Shown one piece after another: positions 18,549-27,726 of a DNA stretch of 64,000 nt. A program made the position numbers and the translations under genes. The stretch's first letter is position 1, and each line of letters starts with the position of its first letter. The stretch is from Caldilineaceae bacterium (GTDB taxonomy: Bacteria > Chloroflexota > Anaerolineae > Caldilineales > Caldilineaceae): positions 1-64,000 of the forward strand of contig JAGRCP010000091.1 in NCBI GenBank assembly GCA_020433455.1, written 5' to 3'. Below the pieces are notes generated by a model. That model had not been told where the DNA came from, ran no database searches, and saw only the letters and a list, made by a program, of their open reading frames with translations.

Positions 18549-19877
18549 ATGGCCGGCCTCGCCAAAGACAGCGCCATCACTCTGGGCGCACGCGTTATCA
18601 TGCTCGTGTTAGTCATGGCCACCAGCATCATCATCTCCCGTGTCCTGGGCCCTGCCCACAAAGGCAGCTACAGCCTGCTGCTGCTGATTATCAACACGCT
18701 GCTGTTGCTGCTGGTCTTCGGGGTTGGTTCCGCTAATGTCTACCTCGGCGCACGCAACGCGGACAAGCTGCCTGCCCTGGCGGGGAATTCCCTGGCCGCG
18801 GCGCTGGCGTTGGGCGCGCTGGGCATTCTGATCACCTGGCTGGCGCTCCGGGTTCCGGCCGTTGCGGTCTATCTTCAGGGCAACGGCATCAGGCCAGGTT
18901 GGCTCATGGCTCTGGTCTTTGTTTTGCCGCTGCTGCTGCTGGCCAACTTTTTTCAGGAAATCGTCCGCGCAAGCGGCCGCATTGTCAGCTACAACCTCAT
19001 CAGCGTTATCAGCGCCGCGACCGCGCTGGCAGGAGCCGTGCTTTTCATCTGGATCGGGCAGTGGGGGCTGATAGGCGCGCTGGCAGCCTGGCTTCTCTCC
19101 CGGCTGGTCATGACCGCGGCGGCTGTACTTCTGGCCCTCAAGACCCTGCATGGTCGCCTGCGCCTGGATCGGTCCGTCTGGCGAGAGACGTTGCGCTTCG
19201 GACTCCAGCTTCATCCCGGCAACATCGCCCAATTCCTCAACTATCGGCTGGACGTACTCCTCATCGGCTACTTCCTGGCTCCGCTGCAGGTCGGCCTCTA
19301 CGTGACGGCCACCAATCTTACCGAGATTATCTGGGAAATTCCCCACTCCATTCGCACGGTGCTGCTCCATCGCGTGGCCGCCCAGGGCGACGACCACGCG
19401 CATGACGCCGTAACGGCGCAAGTGACCCGCATCACCATGACGCTGGTGGGGGCCATCTGCCTGGCCGCCTGCCTGCTGAGCGCACCCGCCATTCGCCTGC
19501 TCTACGGCGTTGACTACCTGCCGGCCGCGCCTGCCCTCATTCTCCTCATGCCCGGCGTCTGGGCGTTGAGTCTGGGCAAGCTTCTGGCCATTCATCTGGC
19601 CGGAACGGGACGCCCCAAAATCGGCACGATTGCTGCTCTGGTCTCCCTGGCCGCCACGTTGATCCTGGACCTTCTGCTGATTCCCCGCTTCGGCATTCGG
19701 GGCGCGGCCGCGGCGTCAGCCGTTGCCTACATCATCTCCACGCTGGTCACCCTGCGCGTCTACCTGCGGGTGACCGGCCAGTCCGTACGCGAAGTAACGC
19801 TCATGAACCGGGCGGATCGCCTACGCCTGCGCGGCTGGTTGGCGAATCTGCGCACATCGCTGCCCGCAGCCAGGTGA
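18549..19877 (+). CDS. Polysaccharide flippase (Wzx/MATE-like)
   Basis: A 442-residue membrane protein with about twelve hydrophobic segments, starting 2 bases after the methyltransferase stop. It belongs to the polysaccharide biosynthesis/MviN-MATE superfamily (PF01943/PF14667): an N-terminal helix pair with GSYSLLLLIINTLLLLLVFGVGSA, a C-terminal half with ALILLMPGVWALSLGKLLAIHLAGTGRPK, and a charged tail. It probably flips a lipid-linked oligosaccharide repeat unit across the cytoplasmic membrane. The GTGA overlap with the sulfotransferase gene places it firmly in the same message. Confidence 0.9.
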   Translation: MAGLAKDSAITLGARVIMLVLVMATSIIISRVLGPAHKGSYSLLLLIINTLLLLLVFGVGSANVYLGARNADKLPALAGNSLAAALALGALGILITWLALRVPAVAVYLQGNGIRPGWLMALVFVLPLLLLANFFQEIVRASGRIVSYNLISVISAATALAGAVLFIWIGQWGLIGALAAWLLSRLVMTAAAVLLALKTLHGRLRLDRSVWRETLRFGLQLHPGNIAQFLNYRLDVLLIGYFLAPLQVGLYVTATNLTEIIWEIPHSIRTVLLHRVAAQGDDHAHDAVTAQVTRITMTLVGAICLAACLLSAPAIRLLYGVDYLPAAPALILLMPGVWALSLGKLLAIHLAGTGRPKIGTIAALVSLAATLILDLLLIPRFGIRGAAAASAVAYIISTLVTLRVYLRVTGQSVREVTLMNRADRLRLRGWLANLRTSLPAAR

Positions 19878-20731
19878 GGCGCATCATGCCCAGAGTTCCG
19901 GCGCGGCTCAAGCGCCGCCTTCCCCCCCAACAGGAGATGAATGTTGCGCTCCATTTCTGGATCACCCCCGGGCAGATCCGCACCTGGGCGGAGCAGACGC
20001 ACCTCTTCTTTATCCTGGGATTGGGGCGTTCAGGCACAACTTTTCTGGCCCATCTTTTGGCCGAAGACAGGCGCGCACGCGTGTACCATGAGCCGGTGCG
20101 GCGGGACTTCCAGGCGTATAACCGGGCATTTGTCAATCCCGCGGCTGCGCAGCGCTATATCGCGCGTTTCCGCAGCCGCGACATTTACCTGCGCGGGCGC
20201 GATGCAACCGTCTACGGCGAGGTAAACAGCGCACTGCGCCGTCACGCCTTTGCGCTGCAGACGTGCTTTCCCCAGGCGACGCTCCTCCACCTGGTGCGTG
20301 ACGGACGCGACGTCGTTCGCTCTCTGGCTCCCCGGCGCACCCTGCGTCCAGACGATCCCAACACCTCCGCGGTCCAGCCTCAGCCGTACGATCCGTGGTA
20401 TGACAATTGGCCGTCCATGGACCGTTTTGCCCGCCTCTGCTGGTACTGGCAGGCGGAGAATGCCTTTGTGCGTCAGGCCGCGGGCGCGACGATCCGCTTT
20501 GAGGAGCTGCTGGCCAATTACGACGTTCTGGCCGCGTCGGTGCTGGATCCCTGTCGTCTGCACGTTTCCCGGGCGCAATGGCAGCAGGCCGTGGCCCGGC
20601 CCCGCAACCGGACGGAGCGTCATGCATTAGCAGAACCGGAAGCATGGCTCCCCGAACAGAACGCTACCTTCTGGCGCATCTGCGGCGAGGAGATGGCGGC
20701 GTGCGGTTATGTACGGGAAGATGCGGCATGA
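19874..20731 (+). CDS. Sulfotransferase-family protein
   Basis: About 281-285 residues of a PAPS-dependent sulfotransferase fold. The PAPS-binding loop is visible as FILGLGRSGTTFLAHLL (GRSGTT at about residues 56-61) and the second motif as HLVRDGRDVVRSLAP near residue 140. It probably adds sulfate to a sugar in the surface polysaccharide. GTG 19874 overlaps the flippase stop; ATG 19886 is the alternative. Its stop overlaps the following glycosyltransferase start by ATGA. Sulfated cell-surface glycans are much better known in eukaryotes and marine bacteria, which makes this gene notable. Confidence 0.85.
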   Translation: MRRIMPRVPARLKRRLPPQQEMNVALHFWITPGQIRTWAEQTHLFFILGLGRSGTTFLAHLLAEDRRARVYHEPVRRDFQAYNRAFVNPAAAQRYIARFRSRDIYLRGRDATVYGEVNSALRRHAFALQTCFPQATLLHLVRDGRDVVRSLAPRRTLRPDDPNTSAVQPQPYDPWYDNWPSMDRFARLCWYWQAENAFVRQAAGATIRFEELLANYDVLAASVLDPCRLHVSRAQWQQAVARPRNRTERHALAEPEAWLPEQNATFWRICGEEMAACGYVREDAA

Positions 20732-21903
20732 ACATCCTCATCATGGCCCGGGATTATAAGCCCCTCACCGGCGGTATTGCCGAGTATACCCACCGCCTGG
20801 CCCTGGAACTGCACCGAAGCGGCGACCGGGTGCGCGTGCTCAGCCAGACCAGGCCCGACGCAGAGGAGTTTGATGCCGCCGTCCCGTTCTCTGTTATGCG
20901 GGCAAACTTCAGCCGCTACGGCGAGTGGGGGCCGATTGCCCTGATCCCGCGTCAAAACGCCCTGCGGCGCGCTTTTCTGTATAGCCGGCCTGACGTTGTG
21001 ATCTGTAACAGTTTGGGGCGCGAAGGGCAGGCATGCCGACGTTTTTGTCGCATGCACTCTATCCCGTTCGTCCTCTTTACCTACGGCCGGGAAATCACGC
21101 GCCTCCAGCACTTTATCCAGGCACATGAACGCCCCCGCTACACCCACGTCATGGGTTACATTCTCCGGCACGCCAATGCGGTCGTTACCATCAGCCGCTA
21201 TACCAGAGACTGTTTGCTGGAGCTACACGTCGATCCGGGCCGGATCGCCCTGGTCCCGCCGGGGATCGATCCGGACGATCGGACCCCGCCCGCAGGCCTG
21301 ACCCGGTTTGCTTTGCCGGCCGACCCCGCCGCGCCGGTGCTGTTGACCGTGGCTCGGCTGGTGGAGCGCAAGGGCGTGGATACGGTGCTGGCCGCATTAC
21401 CGGACATCGTGCGCCATGCCCCTGACCTGGTCTACGTTATTGCGGGGGAGGGTCCTGCGGCAGAGGAGTTGGCCGCGCAGGCCCAGGTACTGGGCATTGA
21501 ACGCCACGTGCTCTTCACCGGCCGCGTCAGCGAGGGAGAAAAAAGCGCGCTGCTGGATCGGGCGAACATCTTCATCATGCCCAATCGGCGGCCGGCCGAC
21601 GGCGACGTGGAAGGCTTCGGCATCGTCTTTCTCGAAGCGGGTCTCCACGGCAAACCCGTCATCGGCGGTGCGTCCGGCGGTGCGGTTGACGCCATCGATC
21701 ACGGCGTGACGGGCCTGCTGATCCAGCCGGACGCGCCGGACGCATTGCGCGATGCGGTCATCACCCTGCTGGATGCGCCAGATCTGGCTGCCCGGATGGG
21801 GGCGGCCGGTGCACGAAGAGCGCGTGAGGAATTCGCCTGGATCCGGAGCGGCGCCTTGTTGCGCGCGCGCTTGCTGCAACTGACCGGTACAGAGGGCGAA
21901 TAG
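20728..21903 (+). CDS. Glycosyltransferase family 4
   Basis: A 391-residue GT-B glycosyltransferase. It opens with NILIMARDYKPLTGGIAEYTH (acceptor domain) and has the GT4 donor signature GKPVIGGASGGAVDAIDHG plus VEGFGIVFLEAGLHG (E-x7-E). The start, ATG 20728, overlaps the sulfotransferase stop by ATGA; a longer frame to 20578 is an out-of-frame extension of no merit. It retains the sugar-nucleotide donor anomer and probably adds one hexose to the repeat unit. Confidence 0.92.
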   Translation: MNILIMARDYKPLTGGIAEYTHRLALELHRSGDRVRVLSQTRPDAEEFDAAVPFSVMRANFSRYGEWGPIALIPRQNALRRAFLYSRPDVVICNSLGREGQACRRFCRMHSIPFVLFTYGREITRLQHFIQAHERPRYTHVMGYILRHANAVVTISRYTRDCLLELHVDPGRIALVPPGIDPDDRTPPAGLTRFALPADPAAPVLLTVARLVERKGVDTVLAALPDIVRHAPDLVYVIAGEGPAAEELAAQAQVLGIERHVLFTGRVSEGEKSALLDRANIFIMPNRRPADGDVEGFGIVFLEAGLHGKPVIGGASGGAVDAIDHGVTGLLIQPDAPDALRDAVITLLDAPDLAARMGAAGARRAREEFAWIRSGALLRARLLQLTGTEGE

Positions 21904-21906
21904 GCC

Positions 21907-23082
21907 ATGCGCATTGCCTTTTTCGCCCATTATGCAGGCCAATACGGGGCCAATCAATCGCTTCTGACCCTTGTGCAAGACCTCCGCAAGTTCGGCGTAG
22001 AGCCAATCGTCTTTCTGCCTGAAGCAGGACCGTTTCAGGTTAATCTGACGCAGGCGCAAATTGCCTGGCGACGGCTGCCCTATACGCTGTGGATGACGCC
22101 CCGGCGCCGCTTCTGGCATGCGCCCGGTCAACTGTGGCGAAACGGGCGCGCGCTGCCCCGTGTGGAACAAGCGCTGTCTCAGGACCATATCGACCTTGTT
22201 TACACCAACTCAACCGTCATCGGCGTCGGCGCGCAGGCTGCCCAGGAGTTGAATTTGCCCCACGTCTGGCACCTGCGCGAATTGCCCCAGGCGGCTTTCG
22301 GCATGTTCTACGCCGCGGGATGGCGTCACGCCCGGGCCGTCATGGCCGCGTCAACTGCGTTTATCGCCGTCTCCCGGACTGTTCGGAGCCAGGGGTTGCC
22401 GTCTGCGCTTCAATCTCGCTGTCGGGTGATCTATAATGGCGTCCTCAGTGAGGCGGCTATGCGCTCCCTCTATCCGCTGACTGACGGGAAGAGCGGGAAC
22501 GACGGACGCGGTTCTTTCGTCTTTGCCATGTTGGGCAGCATCAATCCCAATAAGGGGCAAGAGCAGGCCCTGCGTGCGCTGGCGCAATTGCCCGTCCAAC
22601 TAAACGCCGTGCTGCATATTGCCGGCACGGGCGGACATCGCTACGTGGCCCGCCTGGAGCGTCTGGCTCATGAATTGGGAATTGGGGACCGGGTGCGCTT
22701 TTTAGGCTATCTGGCCGAACCCCAGGACGTGTATCGTCAGGCCGACGGCGTGCTGGTTTGCAGCGCGGTCGAGGGCATGGGCCGGGTAACCGCTGAATCC
22801 ATGGCGCTGGGGTTACCGGTCATCGGACGCGACAGCACCGGCACGGCGGAGCTAATCGACGACGGCGTGACCGGCCTTCTCTACGACGGGACGGCGGCGG
22901 ACCTGGCCCGCCAAATGGTGCGCCTCATGACCACGCCGGAACTGGCCGAGCGCCTGCGTTGGGCGGCTCATGCGCAGGCGCTGACCCACTTTACAACGGA
23001 ACGCTATTCGGCCGCGGTGTGGGGCGTTTGCCGCACCGCGCTGACCAGCAATCAGCCCGGAAGTCAATCCAGCTCCTCATGA
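21907..23082 (+). CDS. Glycosyltransferase family 4
   Basis: A 391-residue GT-B enzyme starting 3 bases after the previous gene. The N-terminal half contains HYAGQYGANQSLLTLVQDL, and the C-terminal donor domain contains NPNKGQEQALRALAQL and EGMGRVTAESMALGLPVIG (E-x7-E motif). It differs from its upstream neighbour enough to be a distinct enzyme, not a recent duplicate. It overlaps the GT2 gene by ATGA, again marking tight coupling. Confidence 0.92.
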   Translation: MRIAFFAHYAGQYGANQSLLTLVQDLRKFGVEPIVFLPEAGPFQVNLTQAQIAWRRLPYTLWMTPRRRFWHAPGQLWRNGRALPRVEQALSQDHIDLVYTNSTVIGVGAQAAQELNLPHVWHLRELPQAAFGMFYAAGWRHARAVMAASTAFIAVSRTVRSQGLPSALQSRCRVIYNGVLSEAAMRSLYPLTDGKSGNDGRGSFVFAMLGSINPNKGQEQALRALAQLPVQLNAVLHIAGTGGHRYVARLERLAHELGIGDRVRFLGYLAEPQDVYRQADGVLVCSAVEGMGRVTAESMALGLPVIGRDSTGTAELIDDGVTGLLYDGTAADLARQMVRLMTTPELAERLRWAAHAQALTHFTTERYSAAVWGVCRTALTSNQPGSQSSSS

Positions 23083-23999
23083 ATGAACCCGTCCTGCCCC
23101 TCATCCGGAATCCGGCCGTTGATCTCTCCATCATCATCGCGACGTGGAACAACGCCAGGGACATCCAGGCGTGTCTGGCTTCGCTGCCGGCCGGATTCGG
23201 GAATCTGACCGGCGAAGTGATCGTGGTAGACAACGCGTCCGCTGACGATACAGCGGAGCGAATCGCGGCAAATTTTTCTGCTGTGACGCTGCTGCGCAAC
23301 GCAGAGAACGAAGGGTTTGCCCGCGCCAATAACCGGGGCATGGTCCAGGCCCGGGGCCGCTACATTCTGCTTCTGAATCCGGACACAATTGTGGAGCCGG
23401 GCGCATTGCAGATGCTGAGCGCCTATCTGGATGAGCAGCCCCATGTCGGCGCAGCAGGGCCCCGGTTGGCGCGCCCGGACGGCACGATCCAGCGTTCCTG
23501 TCTGCGCTTCGTCTCCCTGCGCGCTTTGGTGACGGGCTATCTGCGCGGGGGCGATTATCTGCCGGCCGCGACGAGCCGCCCCAGTCGGGTGGAGGGATTG
23601 TCGGGCGCGGCGCTGCTGCTGCGCCGACGCGCGTTGGATGAGGTGGGGCTATTGGACGAACGGTTTTTTATGTATGGGGAAGATACGGACATTTGCTATC
23701 GGCTAAATCAGGCCGGCTGGGCGGTCTGCTATTATCCGTCGGCGCATATCATTCATCTTGGCGGCCAAAGCGCAGGGCAAATCCCGGCCGAAACGTACGT
23801 GCGCCGACGCATGGCCCAGCTTCAGTTCGTTCGCAAGCATGGCGCAACCGGGGAAGCAATGCTCATGGCGCAACTCATGCGCTGGAGTCTGCGCCTGCGC
23901 GCGGCGCGCGCGCAGGGCCCGCAGCGGGCTTATTTCCGATCCATCCTGCATGCGCTGAACACGCGGATCGCCGCCAAGCCGGAAGCGCGGTCATCCTGA
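23079..23999 (+). CDS. Glycosyltransferase family 2
   Basis: A 306-residue GT-A enzyme. The nucleotide-binding start is DLSIIIATWNNARDIQACL, the VVDNASADDTAE motif follows, and the metal-binding region is represented by LLNPDTIV (DxD-like). The acceptor part contains the GYLRGGDY and GEDTDICYRLNQAGW elements of the rhamnosyltransferase-like GT2 group. The start, ATG 23079, overlaps the previous stop by ATGA. An inverting transferase, probably of a deoxyhexose or hexose. Confidence 0.92.
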   Translation: MNEPVLPLIRNPAVDLSIIIATWNNARDIQACLASLPAGFGNLTGEVIVVDNASADDTAERIAANFSAVTLLRNAENEGFARANNRGMVQARGRYILLLNPDTIVEPGALQMLSAYLDEQPHVGAAGPRLARPDGTIQRSCLRFVSLRALVTGYLRGGDYLPAATSRPSRVEGLSGAALLLRRRALDEVGLLDERFFMYGEDTDICYRLNQAGWAVCYYPSAHIIHLGGQSAGQIPAETYVRRRMAQLQFVRKHGATGEAMLMAQLMRWSLRLRAARAQGPQRAYFRSILHALNTRIAAKPEARSS

Positions 24000-25129
24000 T
24001 GCACGTCTGCCATCTTTCCAGCGTCCATCGCGCCCTGGACGGGCGCATCTTCTACCGGGAAGCGTGCAGCCTGGTCCGGTCTGGTCACGCGGCCACGGTA
24101 ATCGCACGTCACCCTCGGGATGAAGTTGTGGACGGCGTGCAGGTGCTGGGATTAGCGTCTTCCCCGCGCTGGGCGCGTCCGCTCCTGTGGTGCAGGCTTA
24201 TTGAGCGAGCAGTATCCGTCAAAGCCGACATCTATCAGATTCACGATCCCGAGCTGCTGCTCCTGCTGCCCCGGCTGAAACGACGCACAGGCAGGCCCAT
24301 AGTCTACGATGTCCACGAGGCGAATGCGGACTTTGCCGCCATGAAAGCGGCAAAGTTGGGCGCGTCGGCGGGAGCAGCCGGGCAGATAGTAGAACGTCTG
24401 GAGCCGCGGCTGGCCGGGCAGTGCGCAGGCATCATTGCCGCGGATGAGCGTATTGCCGCAACGTTTGCTCATCTGCCTCGGCCCGCGGTGACGCTCTACA
24501 ACTACCCCACGCGTGAATTTATTCAGGAGGCCGCAGCCGCGCCGGCGATTCATGAAGAGCCGGTCATTTTGCATTTGGGCACCCACACAAAGGAACGGGG
24601 CGCGCACCTCTTGCTGGATGCATTTGCTGCGGTCTGCGCAGGCGTTCCCCGGGCGCGCCTTCTGCTGGCGGGGCCGTTTCATCCCGCCGCGCTTGAAGAT
24701 GAGATGCGCGCGCGTGCCGCGGCGCTGGGGCTGGCGGACCGCGTCATCTTCACCGGCCGCTTGCCCTTTGCCACCGTAAGTCGGTATCTTCGCCAGGCCA
24801 TGGTCGGCTGGATTCCCTTGCAGGCTACGCCCAAGTACGAGAAGAATATTCCCACCAAGCTCTTCGAGTATATGGCCTATGGCCTGCCCGTAGTCAGCAG
24901 CGATCTGGCCTCGGTGCGCCCTTATCTGGCCGGCAGTGGAGCCGGTCTGCTGGTTTCCCCTGCGGATCCCGCCGCACACGCTGCGGCCCTCCTTGCGCTG
25001 CTGCGCAATCCGCGACAGGCTGCGTCCATGGGGGCCGCGGGGCGTGTGCTGGTGGTTGCGCGTTATAATTGGGCGGCGATGGAGGGGAAGATGGCGGCGT
25101 TTTATGGGGAGGTTGTGAGGGGAAATTGA
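23999..25129 (+). CDS. Glycosyltransferase family 4
   Basis: A 376-residue GT-B enzyme. It begins at ATG 23999 with HVCHLSSVHRALDGRIFYRE, typical of GT4 enzymes that start from lipid-linked or mannose donors, and ends with a PTKLFEYMAYGLPVVSSDL donor-domain signature (E-x7-E). TGATG overlap joins it to the GT2 gene. The final residues are read from the first unit of a heptad repeat (GATTGAA), so the C-terminus may be lengthened or shortened by slippage in the repeat. Confidence 0.9.
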   Translation: MHVCHLSSVHRALDGRIFYREACSLVRSGHAATVIARHPRDEVVDGVQVLGLASSPRWARPLLWCRLIERAVSVKADIYQIHDPELLLLLPRLKRRTGRPIVYDVHEANADFAAMKAAKLGASAGAAGQIVERLEPRLAGQCAGIIAADERIAATFAHLPRPAVTLYNYPTREFIQEAAAAPAIHEEPVILHLGTHTKERGAHLLLDAFAAVCAGVPRARLLLAGPFHPAALEDEMRARAAALGLADRVIFTGRLPFATVSRYLRQAMVGWIPLQATPKYEKNIPTKLFEYMAYGLPVVSSDLASVRPYLAGSGAGLLVSPADPAAHAAALLALLRNPRQAASMGAAGRVLVVARYNWAAMEGKMAAFYGEVVRGN

Positions 25130-25165
25130 AGATTGAAGATTGAAGATTGGAGATTGGAGATTGGG
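25124..25165 (+). repeat. Heptad tandem repeat GATTGAA/GATTGGA
   Basis: Six consecutive 7-base units (AATTGAA, GATTGAA, GATTGAA, GATTGGA, GATTGGA, GATTGGG). The first contains the stop codon of the upstream glycosyltransferase. A reverse-complement version of the same heptad forms the hairpin at 5059-5092. Confidence 0.75.
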
Positions 25166-25210
25166 AATTTGCAATCTCTGTTTTTGAGCTGTTGATCCTG
25201 AGCCGAAGCT

Positions 25211-26443
25211 ATGCGCATTCTGTATCTTTCTCAATATTACCCGCCTGAGATCGGCGCGACCCAAACCCGGGCTGCGGAATTGGCACGCGGGCTGGTGCGC
25301 GCAGGGCACAGGGTAACCATGCTGGCGGAGATGCCCAACCATCCCCATGGCGTGATGGCGCCCGAATACCGGGGCCGTCTCGTCGCCCGCAGCCGGGAAG
25401 CGGGCATTGATGTCGTGCGGGTATGGGTGAAAACGTCGCCCGAAAAGACGTTTTCCACGCGCATGGCCTTCTACCTAAGCTACATGGCGATGGCCGTGGC
25501 CGCGGGGCAGGTGCAGCGTGGGCGATATGACGCAATCTACGCGACGTCGCCGCCCCTTTTCGTGGCCGGCGCGGGTCTGGTCCTGAGCCATAGCCGACGC
25601 ACGCCGCTGATCATGGAAGTGCGTGATTTATGGCCGGAGTCCGCTGTCCAGTTGGGGGAACTGAGCAATGCCCGGGCCATCGCCGCGGCGACGCGCCTGG
25701 AAGAGGCGTGCTATGCCCGAGCCCGCCACATCGTGACGGCAACCGAGGGCATTCGCCAGGCGCTTCTGGCCCGGGGCCTGCCGCCGGAGAAGCTCACGGT
25801 CCTGCCCAACGGAGCCAACACGGAATTGTATACGCCCCGGCCCCGTGATCCCGGACTGGCAGCCCGGCTGGGGGTGACCACTGATCAATTCGTGGTCCTC
25901 TATACCGGTCTCCACGGTCTGGCCCACGGCTTGGAGACGGTGCTGGACGCGGCCGCCCTCTTGCGGGATCGGCCGGAGATACGCTTCCTCCTGGTGGGGG
26001 ACGGCCCGCAGAAAGCTGCTCTGCGGCAGACGGCTGAACGCAAAAATCTCGCCAACGTGCGCTTTATTGATGCTGTCCCTGAGAGCAATCTGCCCGACAT
26101 CCTTGCGCTGGGCCACGTGGGGATTGATGTGCGGCGGGATGTGGGCATTTCCCAGGGGACGTTGCCCGTCAAAATGTTTACCTACATGGCCTGCGGTCTG
26201 CCGGTCATTCTCGCCATTACGGGCGAAGCGACGATACTGGTGGAGAAAGCGGACGCGGGTCTAATCGTTCCGCCCGAAACGCCCCAGGCGCTGGCCCATG
26301 CGATCCTCACCTTGCAGGTCGATCCTGCACGCCGGGAGCGCATGGGGCGCAACGGCCGCGCGCTGGTCGTTGCCCGCTACTCGCGTCAGGCTCAAGCCGG
26401 TCGGCTGGCCGATCTTTTGGACTATATGGTCGGCGAGCGCTAA
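25211..26443 (+). CDS. Glycosyltransferase family 4 (WcaI-like)
   Basis: A 410-residue GT-B enzyme with the N-terminal RILYLSQYYPPEIGATQTRAAELA and the HVGIDVRRDVG and GLPVILAITGEA elements of the WcaI/fucosyltransferase-like GT4 subgroup. A 67-base linker with heptad repeats separates it from the previous gene, so it may have its own transcription start, though it keeps the strand and functional context of the cluster. It probably adds a deoxyhexose or uronate to the exopolysaccharide. Confidence 0.92.
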   Translation: MRILYLSQYYPPEIGATQTRAAELARGLVRAGHRVTMLAEMPNHPHGVMAPEYRGRLVARSREAGIDVVRVWVKTSPEKTFSTRMAFYLSYMAMAVAAGQVQRGRYDAIYATSPPLFVAGAGLVLSHSRRTPLIMEVRDLWPESAVQLGELSNARAIAAATRLEEACYARARHIVTATEGIRQALLARGLPPEKLTVLPNGANTELYTPRPRDPGLAARLGVTTDQFVVLYTGLHGLAHGLETVLDAAALLRDRPEIRFLLVGDGPQKAALRQTAERKNLANVRFIDAVPESNLPDILALGHVGIDVRRDVGISQGTLPVKMFTYMACGLPVILAITGEATILVEKADAGLIVPPETPQALAHAILTLQVDPARRERMGRNGRALVVARYSRQAQAGRLADLLDYMVGER

Positions 26444-26463
26444 GATGGCGGGGAAAATCATCA

Positions 26464-26567
26464 TGAGAAATCAGAAACAAAGAACAAGAAACCCAAAATC
26501 AGAAACAGGAAATCAGGAACCGCAAGTAAGTCTGCGTTTCTCATTCCTCATTTCTCGTTCCTGATTT
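26464..26567 (+). repeat. Inverted, degenerate GAAATCAGGAAC-type repeats in a 151-base intergenic gap
   Basis: The gap 26444-26594 holds a run of AAATCAGAAAC and AAATCAGGAAC variants followed by their complements. An exact 11-bp inverted pair is AAATCAGGAAC (26510-26520) with GTTCCTGATTT (26557-26567). This could fold as a long hairpin and act as a terminator or insulator, but no T-run marks it. Confidence 0.5.
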
Positions 26568-26594
26568 TTCAAACGGACGATTACGAGATATTGC

Positions 26595-27641
26595 ATGCCC
26601 ATTCGTTTTGGCTTAATCGGCTGTGGCCGGGTCGCTCCCCGCCACGCCCAGTCCATCAGGCAGTTGCCGGAGACGACTCTGGCCGCAGTCGCCGACATAA
26701 AGCCCTATCGCGCCGATCGCTTCGCCGAAGAATACAACGCCCCGGCGCTGTACGATCATCACGCCCTGCTGGCTCGGGACGACATTGACGCGGTAACCAT
26801 CTGCGTGCCCAGCGGACTCCACGCACAGGTAACGCTGGATGCGCTCCATGCCGGCAAGCACGTGTTGGTGGAGAAGCCCATCGCCCTCTCTCTGGCCGAT
26901 GCAGACCGCATGATCGAGACGGCCCGGGCCCGAAACCTGACCCTGGGCGTGGTCCTGCAGAACCGCTACAATTCGCCTATGCAGCAGGTCCGCAGGCTAA
27001 TCGATCAGGGCGGCCTGGGCAGGCTTCTTTTGGGCAGCGCAACCGTGCGCTGGTATCGTCCCCAGTCCTACTATGAAGACGACTGGCACGGCACTATTGC
27101 CATGGACGGCGGCGCGCTCATGAACCAAAGCATTCATCACATTGATGCGCTTCAGTGGTTCATGGGGCCGGTGCAGTCCGTCCAGGCGTATACCGCGACG
27201 CTGGCCCACACCATGGAGGCCGAAGACGTGGGCGTAGCCGTGCTGCGTTTTGCCAATGGCGCGTTGGCCACCGTTGAAGGGTCCACCGTCACCTGGCCCC
27301 AAAACCTGGAAGGTTCGGTTGCCGTCTTCGGCGAGCACGGCTCCGTCAAGATCGGCGGTACGGCCCTCAACCGCATCACCCTGTGGAAGGTGGCGGGCCA
27401 GCTGGAGCAGGAAGCGGAGATTCTCACCAGCCAGCGTCTGGATCCGCCGTCGGTCTATGGCTATAGTCACCGGGAAGTGATCCATAATTTCGCCCAGGCG
27501 CTGCTTCATAATCGGACGCCGGACACCACCGGCGAAGACGCCCGCAGGTCTCTGGAGTTGGTATTGGCAATTTACGCGGCGGCGCGACAGGGGACAGAGA
27601 TAACCCTGCCTTTGTCATCGGACAATCGTGAATCCCGGTAG
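26595..27641 (+). CDS. Gfo/Idh/MocA-family sugar-nucleotide oxidoreductase
   Basis: A 348-residue NAD(P)-dependent dehydrogenase. The N-terminal Rossmann motif is RFGLIGCGRVAPRHAQ, the NAD-site loop is AVTICVPSGLHAQVT, and the catalytic EKPIALS (Lys in EKP) is at about residue 95. The C-terminal domain carries MDGGALMNQSIHHIDAL, the conserved active-site strand with its His pair. Enzymes of this kind oxidise sugar nucleotides, such as in making 3-keto or N-acetyl-aminouronates (WlbA-like). In this cluster it probably makes an unusual sugar donor. Confidence 0.88.
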   Translation: MPIRFGLIGCGRVAPRHAQSIRQLPETTLAAVADIKPYRADRFAEEYNAPALYDHHALLARDDIDAVTICVPSGLHAQVTLDALHAGKHVLVEKPIALSLADADRMIETARARNLTLGVVLQNRYNSPMQQVRRLIDQGGLGRLLLGSATVRWYRPQSYYEDDWHGTIAMDGGALMNQSIHHIDALQWFMGPVQSVQAYTATLAHTMEAEDVGVAVLRFANGALATVEGSTVTWPQNLEGSVAVFGEHGSVKIGGTALNRITLWKVAGQLEQEAEILTSQRLDPPSVYGYSHREVIHNFAQALLHNRTPDTTGEDARRSLELVLAIYAAARQGTEITLPLSSDNRESR

Positions 27642-27726
27642 AAGTCCGCATACGGCCTCTGCCAGGGGTAGAGCCGTCGGTTTTTGCCGCTGTATTCTCG
27701 CTGAACTGTAATCGTGGAATCCCATC

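Noticed and set aside
25124-25165. The heptad array as a CRISPR or phage attachment site
   Set aside because: Units are contiguous 7-mers with no spacers and no integrase nearby.
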